A DNA stretch of 64,000 nt from assembly GCF_042676085.1 (NCBI RefSeq), contig NZ_JBHTKH010000005.1, forward strand, positions 186,001-250,000, read 5' to 3'. This document shows, one piece after another, positions 39,213-48,900 of the stretch. The DNA comes from Terrabacter terrigena (GTDB lineage: Bacteria > Actinomycetota > Actinomycetes > Actinomycetales > Dermatophilaceae). The translations under genes and the position numbers were made by a program. The number at the start of each line of letters is the position of its first letter. Position 1 is the first letter of the stretch. The notes under the pieces were generated by a model. The model had not been told where the DNA came from. It did not search any database and saw nothing but the letters and a program-made list of their open reading frames with translations.

Positions 39213-39917
39213 ATGGTGTTCGGACTCGGTAGGAAGACCCACATGCCCGCTCGCGACGAGGCCCTACCCGGCCGCGCGGAGCGCCCGTTCCAGGTGGACC
39301 CGACCCACGTCGTGCTCGGCACCCCGATCGAGGGACCGTGGCCCGAGGGATCGGAGGTGCTCTACGTCGCCATGGGCTGCTTCTGGGGCGTCGAGCGGAT
39401 CTTCTGGCGGCAGGACGGCGTCGTGTCGACGGCCGCCGGCTACATGGGCGGCTACACGCCCAACCCGACCTACGAGGAGACGTGCACCGGCCGCACCGGT
39501 CACGCCGAGACCGTACGCGTCGTCTACGACCCCGAGCGCACGTCGCCCGAGCTGCTGCTCAAGGCGTTCTGGGAGAACCACGACCCCACGACGGCGAACC
39601 GCCAGGGAAACGACATCGGCACGGCCTACCGCTCGGCGATCTACTGGACCACCGAGGGCCAGCGGCTCGCCGCCGAGGCCACGCGCGAGGCGTTCCAGAA
39701 GGTGCTCGACGACAACGGCTACGGGCAGATCACGACCGAGATCCGCTCGGCCGACGACGCCGGGCCGTTCTACCTCGCCGAGGACTACCACCAGGGCTAC
39801 CTGCACAAGAACCCCGGCGGCTACTGCAACCACGGGCCCAACGGCATGACCTGCCCCGTGGGCATCGTGCGCCAGGACCAGCTCCCGTCGCAGCAGGACA
39901 TCGCACCGCCCGCCTGA
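39213..39917 (+). CDS. msrA: Peptide methionine-S-sulfoxide reductase MsrA
   Basis: Reduces methionine-S-sulfoxide in proteins, 234 residues. The catalytic Cys is C56 in AMGCFWGVERIFW, with STAAGYMGGYTPNPTYEE, HAETVRVVYDP, HDPTTANRQGNDIGTAYRSAIY and the resolving Cys near the C-terminus (GGYCNHGPNGMTC). The start at 39213 is preferred to the ATG at 39243 because Streptomyces-type MsrA proteins carry the same N-terminal extension (short basic peptide, then EALPGR). The ribosome site AAAGGA is distant, so the start is less certain than the gene. Confidence 0.95.
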   Translation: MVFGLGRKTHMPARDEALPGRAERPFQVDPTHVVLGTPIEGPWPEGSEVLYVAMGCFWGVERIFWRQDGVVSTAAGYMGGYTPNPTYEETCTGRTGHAETVRVVYDPERTSPELLLKAFWENHDPTTANRQGNDIGTAYRSAIYWTTEGQRLAAEATREAFQKVLDDNGYGQITTEIRSADDAGPFYLAEDYHQGYLHKNPGGYCNHGPNGMTCPVGIVRQDQLPSQQDIAPPA

Positions 39918-39943
39918 CCGCGGCTCGCTCACCGCGTGGACGA

Positions 39944-39977
39944 GGACGCCCCCACCCGCCTTCGGGTGGGGGCGTCC
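39944..39977. terminator. Bidirectional terminator between msrA and the RTX gene
   Basis: Perfect 15-base stem (39944-39958 with 39963-39977) with a CCTT loop between convergent genes. Confidence 0.9.
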
Positions 39978-39993
39978 GTGCGGAGGGGACCGG

Positions 39994-42900
39994 TCAGGGT
40001 GTGCAGGCCGTCTCGTCGAAGTGCCCCGGTGTGCCCGGGTAGGCGGCGCCCGACCCGTGCTCGTTCTGGCCCGGGTAGACCATGGCGAGCTCGCGGAAGG
40101 CCGAGGTGCCGTCCGTCGTCACGTCCGTGCTGGGACGGCCGGCGCTCGACGACCATGCCAGCTGCTGCAGCCACGACTGCATGGCCGGGGAGTGACCGCG
40201 CACGTCGTTGAAGCCGCCGTACGCCGCGTTGCAGTGGGTGAACAGGTTGTACGCGCCGTTCCAGTCGATGAGCCGGTCGCCGGGGTTGGGCCCGTTGGCC
40301 GTCACGTCGCCCTGGAGCACGTCGCGGTCCCAGCCGCCGTAGATCCAGTCGGTGCCCTGGTGGTGGTTGTCGTTGGCCGGGTCGGCGTCGGCCAGGCCCG
40401 TCATCTCGAACCACAGGCACGGGTCGACCGTGACGACGCTCTTCTTCGTGCCGGTCGTCAGCGGCCAGTCGCCGAGCGTGCAGCCGCTGCCCGGGGCGTA
40501 GGACCCCCGCGGCCGCACGTCGAGCAGGTCGGAGCCGAGCACGTCCTGCTTCGACACGTCGGGCTCGCCCGCGCCACCGAAGAGGTGGTCGACGAACCGG
40601 TCGTCGGCGCCGCGCGAGCTCGGCGTGAAGACGCCGTTCACGAGGCAGTCGGGCGTCGCGGCGTCGAGCACGGCGTCACAGCCCTGGCCGCCCCAGAGGA
40701 TGTCCTCGCCGTCGCCACCGAAGACGTCGTCACCACCGCTGTCGCCGTTCACCACGTCGTCGCCGTGGCCGGCGTGGATGGCGTCGTCGCCCGAGCCGCC
40801 ACGGATGAGGTCGCGTCCGCCCTCGTCCATGCCGTTGTGCGGCATGGCCGCGTCGGTCGAGGCACCGACCCACTGGTCGCCGTCGACGTCGTGGAGCAGG
40901 TCGACCCGGCGGTCGTACGCGCCGCGCGGGAACGCCGTGAACGTCTCCTTGGGCGGGCTGTTCAGCGTCACCGAGCCCTGGGCCGGGCTGTCGCCCGCGC
41001 TCAGGAGCTGGTTCACGATGCCGCCGCGGTCGCCCACGATCGCGTCACGGCCGCTGTCGCCGCCGATGCGGTCGTCGCCGAGCTCGCCGTAGAGGTCGTC
41101 GTCGCCGAAGCCGCCGGAGATGACGTCGTCGCCGTCCTGGCCCCAGATTCCGTCGTTGCCGTCGTCGCCCCAGAGCACGTCGGCGCCGAAGGCCCCGCTC
41201 ACCTCGCACGTCGCCTGGGTGGTCGTGCAGAAGCGGGTGCTCGGGCCGGGCAGCGCCGGGTCGTGGGTGCGCGACGCCGTGGCGTCCGAGGGCACCGCAC
41301 CGTCCGGGTAGCGGTCGGCGTAGACCTTCTCGGACCGGGCGCCGGCGCCGCCCTGCAGGGTGCGCAGGAGCGAGCCGTTGTCGCCGAGGACGACGTCGTC
41401 GCCGCCGTTGCCCTCGATGACGTCGGAGCCGTCGCGGAACCCGGCTGCCGTGCTGCCGCCGATGACGTCGTCCTGTCCGGGCACCGAGCTCGTGCCGCGC
41501 AGCAGCGCGGTCGGGCTCGCCGACCCGGGCCAGGTCGCCGCGAGCGCCGCGACCGTGGTGCCGTGGGTCGACGCCTGGCCGAACGGCAGGTCACCGAAGA
41601 GCTGGTCGGTGCCGCCGTTGCCCTCGACGTGGTCGGCGCCGGCGTCGCCGGTGACCGCGTCGTTGCCGTCCTGCCCGAGGAGCACGTCCACCCCGTCGCC
41701 GCCGGAGACACGGTCGAAGCCGTAGAGCGACGCCGAGGGCGTCGTCAGCGGGCTCGCGCCGAGGTCCCACGGCTGGATGACGCGGGGCGTCATCGCGGTG
41801 CCGGTGGTGCTGCCGAGACGCACCGTGACCGAGCTGGGCGCCTGGCCGGCCACCGGCCGGAGCACCTGACCGTTGTCACCGAGCGCGACGTCGTCACCGG
41901 GGCCGCCGAAGACGGCGTCGTCGGTGTCGGGCTGGCCGGCCGTCGTCGGGCCGCTGCCGCCGGAGGGCGTGGAGCTGCCACCGACGAGGTCGTCGTCGCC
42001 GAGGTCGCCCTCGACCCAGTCGGTGTCGGGACCGCCCTCGACGTAGTCGTCGCCTCCGTCGCCCTTGAGCCGGTCGGTGCCGCTCTGGCCGAGGACGACG
42101 TCCTGGCCGTCGCCGCCGAAGACCTGGTCGGCCCCGGAGTTGGCGAGGACCGGGCTCGTGCCGAGGTCGAGCAGCGTCACCCGGTGCGTGCGTGAGAACC
42201 CCCGCATCCGAGTGACCGGCGTCGCGTCCGCCGCGGCGACACCCGACTCGACGACGGCGTTGTCGCCGGCGATGAGGTCGGGACCGGCGTCGCCGTGGAG
42301 CTGGTCGCCCTCGTCGGGACGGCCGACACCGGTGCTCGGCTGCTGGAAGGACCCGCCGACGATCTCGTCCTCGCCCGCGTCACCGTGGACGACGTCCGAG
42401 CCGTTGTTGCCCTCGAGGTGGTCGGCGTCGTCTCCTCCGTTGACGGCGTCGCCGCCGAGGCCGCCGTATGCCGTGTCGTCGCCGACGCCACCGTAGATGA
42501 CGTCGCCGCGGCCGGCCGACGGCGTCAGCCCGTCGAGGTCGTACGGGATCGCTTGGGCATCAGTGGTGCTCGTCGGGTCGTCGACCGTGCCGTTGTCGCC
42601 GATGATGACGTCGTCGCCGGTGTCGCCGGAGATCGTGTCGCCGGCGTCTGCTGGCCCGACGTCGGCACGGCCCGCCGCACGGGTGCCGCCGTAGAGGACG
42701 TCGTCTCCGTCGCCGCCGCTGATGCGGTCGGAGCCGTTGTCGCCCTCGACGACGTCGGTGCCCGCCTGGCCGTAGAGCTGGTCCTGGCCGGTGTTGCCGA
42801 AGACGAGGTCGTCCCCGGCGTCGCCGTAGCCGCGGTCGTCACCGCTGCCGCCCCAGACGCGGTCGGCGTCGTCGCCCCCGGAGAGGACGTCGGCGCCCTC

Positions 42901-45900
42901 CTGGCCGCAGACGAGGTCGGCTCCGCCGCCGGCGAGGACGCGGTCGCTCGCGCCGCCGGCCGAGATGGTGTCGACGCCGGCCCCGCCGAGGACGAGGTCG
43001 TTGCCGTCACCACCGGCGGCCGAGGTGCCCTCGGGAGCGGGGTCGCTCGTGACGGGACTGCCGGGACGGCACGTCTCGTCCTTCGCGGCGTCGAGGGTGT
43101 CCGCGTCGCGGAGGGTGTCGCCGAAGACCGTCGCCGGACCGTCGCCGCCGATGACGTGGTCGTTGCCGAGGCCGCCGACGAGCGTCTTGCGCGACGAGGC
43201 CTCGCCGGCCGGGATCGGCAGGTGGGTCACGGCGCGGTACGCCCCGAAGTCGACTCCCTCGACGACGTCCGGTCCACGGGCGTTTCCGGCCGCGTCGAGG
43301 CCACGGGCCCCGACCTGGCTCGGCTCGGCGATGACGTAGTCGTCACCGGGCCCGCCGAAGAGGGCGTCGGTGCCGTAGCCCCCGACGAGGGCGTCGTGGC
43401 CACCGCCGCCGACGGCTCGCGCGTGCTCACCGCTCTTCGAGTGGCTCGTGACGATGTCCTCGACGGCACTGCCCCAGACCTGGTCGTCGCCGGAGCCGGT
43501 CTCGATGATGTTCGGGATCGACGGCTTGCCCGACGGGGTGGTCAGGGTGTCGGCGGTGCCCGCGGCGTCGACGCCGAAGGTCCCCTCGGTGGAGGCGTAG
43601 ATCGTGTCGGGCCCGGAGCCGCCGGTGACCGAGTCGCTGCCGAGGCCACCGATGAGGACGTTGCCGTCGGAGCGGATCGTGGTGCCGGCCGTCGCACCGG
43701 GTCGGTCGGACGCGACGCCGATCTTGTCGTCGCCCGGGCCACCGTTGGCCCTGTTCCTGCCGAGGCCGACGCTGACGACGTCGGCGCCGCCGCTGCCCTG
43801 GTCGCCCTGGGTCGGGTCGACGTCGAGCTTCGTCCAGTCGACGATGTCGGCGAGCTTGACCGAGGTGACCGAGCCCTTGGCGTTGTCGACGTCGACGGGG
43901 TTGAGGGCGGCCGTGACCTCGAGCGGGTGCTGCGGCAGAGCGCCGTCTCCCGAGACGAGGTCGGCGCCCTGGCCGGTCGTGATGGCGTCGGCGCCGGTCC
44001 CACCTGCGACCCGGGCGACCTTGCCCACGGCGTCGGCCGTGACGATGCGGTCGTCGCCGGCACCTCCGTCGACCCACGAGCTGCCCGTGCCCGTCTGGAT
44101 CTGGTCCTTGCCGGGGGTGCCGAAGACGACGGCGTCCCTGTCGAAGACCGACAGGTCGGCCTGCGTCGTCGACGACGACGGGTTCGCGTCCTTCTTGCCG
44201 TCACCGACGAAGCTCACGGCGAGCGGCGTCGAGGAGCCCCGCCCGTCGACGACGACCCTCTTGAGGCCGGCGTCGAGGTACTCGCGCGTCTCACCGAGCA
44301 TCTGCACCTTGAACCCGTCGAAGTCGGGGTTGGTGCCCGCGTCGTCGCCCGGCTTCTGGGCGAAGTGGAGCGCGGTCACCCTGACCGTGTCGGTCTCCGT
44401 GTCCGCCGTGTTGCCCCACGGCGTGCCTCGTGCCGCGTCGGTGCCGAACCGTCCGGCGAAGACGACGAGCGTGTCACCGGTCGTGCCGCCCAAGCGTGGC
44501 GGCGGTGGCTCGCAGTTCGGTTTCGCCGTGAAGTCGAGCAGGGTGATGTCCGCGATGTTGATCGAGAACGACACGCTGAACGGCGAGAAGCCGAGCGTCA
44601 CGTAGAGGCGGAGGAAGAGGCTCAGGCGCCCCGTGGTCGTGAAGAGACACAGCGGGTTGTTGGCCGCCGCGTGGAGGAACTCGCTCACGCGGAACTTTCC
44701 GTCGTTGTTCGGGTCGTTCCAGTGGAAGCCGATGGTCAGGTGCAACCCGCCCTCGAGGCCGACGGTGATGATGACGGCCGTCACCGCTGCGCCCGCGGCG
44801 ATCTCGCCGTCGAGCCGCACCACGGGGACCGGCACGCCGTTCGCGTCGGTGGTCTTGAAGTAGAGCCCGTCGAGGAGCTTGACGGCGTCGACGGACGTGC
44901 CCGCCCGGGCCGCCTCCACGGCATACCGGATGCCGGCGGTGTCGAGCCCAGCCATGAAGCGCAACGTCACCGACGCCGAGCCGGAGAGCGTCACCATGAC
45001 GGGCGGCGGCGCGTAGACGGGCCCGAAGGCCTGGCGCCAGGTGAAGCCGAGCGTCAGCGGCCCGCTGTCGAACTCGACGAGCGAGACGTCGCTGCCCATG
45101 AGCAGGCTGAAGACCGAGGCCGGGTCGTCGAGGATCGGGAAGGTGAAGCCGGACTTGTTCGCACTGCCGGCGCTGCTGCCGGAGCCGAACACGTTGCCCT
45201 TGCCGCCCTTGGTGTTGAGGGCGTTCTTCACGTCGTCCTTGCTGGCGGCCGAGGCGGTCTTGATGAGCGAGCTGGCCGTGCCGGGGGCCAGGCTGCTCGT
45301 CGGTGACACGTCGGTGTCGAGGGCCTTGTCGCCGCTGACGGTGAAGCTCCCGATCGGGATGAGGCAGGTCGGGTCGCCGGCGCCACCACCGCAGTCCGGC
45401 AGGTTGTTGATGAGCGTCGTCAGGGCCGCGATCCTGTCGACGAAGTCGAGCTTCGGACCGCCGGCGAGCGTGTTGAACGTCTTGGCCAGGGTGATCAGGC
45501 TGACGTCTCCGCCGCCGGCCATCCTGCTGAGGTCGGACAGCACCGGGATCGGCGCGTAGAGGGTGTCGATGACCGGCTGGAGCGGGCCGGTGACCGACTT
45601 GACCTTCTTGAGCACCGGGCCGAGGAGGTTGGACAGGAATCCGCCGGCGTCGATCGCGACGTCCTTGAACTCGATGTTCGGCGCCCCGAGGTGCTTGAGG
45701 TCCTTGTTCGAGAACTCCCACCCGAGGACGAAGTTCGCCTGGACCCCGGGCAACACCGAGTCGACCGAGGCCTTGACGAGCCAGTCGGCCTTGATCTTCG
45801 CCGTGAGCGAGATGCCGAAGAGGGACGACGCGTCACCCTTGGCGAGGTCGCCGATCGTCAGCACGCTGTCGGCCGTCTCCGTCGTGTCTCGGGACCTGAG

Positions 45901-48900
45901 GTCGACGAGGAACGCGCCGGCGAAGAGCGGCGCCGTGCCGTTCTTGCTGACGTCGATGTCGAGGAAGGCGAGCTGGGCCCTCATCGTGGCCGGCATGTCG
46001 AAGCGTGCCCCGAGACCGAACTCGGGTGCGGGGGCGCCGTCCTGCCAGCTGTCGTGGGTGTAGATGACGAAGCCGTCGTCGGTGTTGATGCCGGCCTTGA
46101 CGTGCAGCTGCAGGCCGAGGCCGTAGGTGATGGCGGCGTCGTCGCCGGCCTTGAGCGCCAGGCCCGGGATGCCGATGTCGAGCGGCAGCTTCTTGCCGTC
46201 GCCGAGGCAGCCGGACCCGGGCACGCAGCCGTCGTCGGGCGTCACCGTGCCGGCCTTGACGTCGAAGGAGAGGTTGACGCCGTTGATGCTCGTCGTCGGG
46301 CAGTCGACGAGCATGGGCTTCGTCGTGACCGGCGTGTAGGCCGAGGCCGTCGCGGTGCCGTCGTCGGTGTAGGACTGCGCGCTGCCCGAGGCCGCGTCGA
46401 CGACCTTGACGAGCTGGTACGCGCCGCCGTCCTTGCTGCGCAGCACCTTGTACTTCGTGGCCCCGTTCGTCTTCGTCCACGAGACCTTGATCGAGTTGCC
46501 GCCGCCGAGGGTCGTCCACGACGTCGTCGTCGCGGCGCTCGGGGGCGAGGCCACGGTGTCGCCGTCGGTGCCGGCGCCGGAGCCCTGGCTCGCGACGACC
46601 TCGTAGCGCCACGTCGTCGAGCCGGTCGTCGACGGCGTCGCCGCCAGCGTCGGAGCCGCGGTGGGCTCGAGCTTCGCCTTGCACTCGTAGTCCACCGTGA
46701 GGCTCGTCTTCTGCAGGCCGGCCGCGGTGATCGCCTCGGCGATCTTGGTGTTGACGTAGTCCTTGGCCTCCTTCGGGCTCGCCGGGACGTTCCCGAGCTT
46801 GGACCTGATCTCGGCACGCAGGCGTCCGACGGAGTCGGCGCCCTGCTGGAGGTCCTTGCCGACGAAGGGCAGCTTGCCGTCGAAGGTCGCGAGGCGCATC
46901 GACTGCTCGATCTTCTCGAGGTAGCCGTCGAGGCCGGGGCCGATCTGGGTGAAGTCGGCGAAGGCGTTGGCGAAGGCGGCCGACAGGTCGGGCAGCTCGA
47001 AGCGCTGCTCCGCGGCGTCCGGGGCCGGGAGGTTGCCGGAGAGGTCGAGCAGGGTCGCGGGGTCGGTCGAGTCCTGCAGGCGAAGGGCCACCGAGCCGAG
47101 CGAGGTGGTCGGGCCGCCCGAGACGGTGGCGTAGAGCGGGATGAGGCCGCAGACCATGAGCGGCGTGGTCAGGCCCTCGCCGCAGTCGACGGGAGTGTTC
47201 GAGGCGTTGAAGCCGACGTCGAGGCCGGACAGGAAGGTGGAGAAGCTGACCGGCGTGTTCGCCGCGGCCCCCGCGTCGGACAGCTCGAGGCTGAGGTTGG
47301 CCTTCAGCTTCGCCTGCTTGGCCGGGTCCCCGGCGGGGTCGCCGGCCGACACGGTCAACGGGCCGATGGTGCCGGCGGCACGCCCCGTGAAGCCGGCGTC
47401 GGCGGCGATGCTGACCTTCGAGTCGGCGAGCACCTTCAGCGAGGCCGCGTCGTCGGGACCGGTGCCCGGTGCGAGCGGCACGACGAGGCCGACCTTGACG
47501 CCGCCGGTGACGTGAGCGGAGCCCTGGCCGGTCGCGGCGGCCGTGACCAGCGACTTGTCGCCACCGAGGTCGAGGCGCAGCGGCGTGCTCGTGCGGAAGT
47601 CGCGCTTCCAGTCCAGGTCGAGCACGACGTTCGGGGTGCCCCCGTCGTCGAGGTAGCGGAAGTGCAGGGCGCCCGCGCCGAGGCGGTCGTCGAGCACCTT
47701 CACGAGGTCCTGCATGTTCTGCGGCGGGTGCAACGAGAGCACGTCGATGGCGTCGTCGAGCGGTGAGCGGAAGGCGTATGCCGTGTCGTCGACAGGCCTG
47801 GTCGTCCAGGGCTCGGTGAGCGTCACGGTGTCCCCTGACGCGGAGGCCACGACGGCCACCTGCGTGCCGACGACGACCGTGCGCCCGACGAAGGACGCGT
47901 CGAACGTACGCCCCACGTGCTGAAGGGTGTTCGTGCCGTAGTTCACGTCGGAGCCGACGCCCGACGCGTCACGCCGCATGAGGTCGCGCAGCGACGTGCC
48001 GGTGCCGGGGATCTCACGGCTGTAGATGCCCGTTGCGCCTCCGGGCTGCGCGTCGGCGAGCTGGGCCGCCATCGTCTGGAGCGTCTTCAGGACGATCGCG
48101 AAGAGCTCGGCCTGGGAGCCGGGCTTGATGTCGAGGGCGAAGATCCGGCTGAGTCGGCTGAGGTCGAGCTGCGGACCGTCGCTGCCGCTGAGCTTGGTCA
48201 GGTCGTTCCAGTGCGCGGAGAGCCCGACGTCCGTGCCGGCGGGCAGGAACCCGTCGGCGTCCGGGATCGAGGCCTTGAGGTCGGCGCTCGCCCGCACGGC
48301 CAGGTCCACGTCGAGAAGGTCGCCGGCGTTGCTCGTGCCGGTCGGGGTGTCGGTGACGAGGGTCGCGAACAAGTCGCGCAGCCGGAGGTCGTGCTGGGCG
48401 TCCCCGGCCTGCTTCAGGCCGATGGAGAGCATGTGGCCGGTGCCTGCAGCCGAGCAGTCGGCCGGGGCGGAGCTGTTGCACACCGACAGCGATCCCTTGA
48501 GCCGCACCTGGAAGAAGCCGGCGTTGGCGGTGAGGTCGACCGCGGTGTCGATCGGGAAGTCCGCTGTGAGCAGGGGGCTGCCGGTGCGCACCATGATGCG
48601 GTCGGGGCCGAGCGGCAGCGAGGTGACGTTGGTCGAGAACGCGCCGGTCGTCTGCGCGAACGGGCAGGCCTTCGTGTTGCCTTCGAAGCCGATGCAGTCG
48701 TTGCCGGTCTTCGGGTCCTGCAGGTCGAGCACGAGCGTCAGGTCCGCGGCGAACGACGGCTTGACCGTCGCGAAGGTCTGGGCGGAGTTCGCCCGCAGGA
48801 TGCCGCGTCGCGGACCGGTGCCGCCGGGCTGGTCGGTGAGCTGGTCTCCGAAGGTGACGGCGCCGAGCTGGGCCTCCGGGCCCACGATGACGAACGGCGA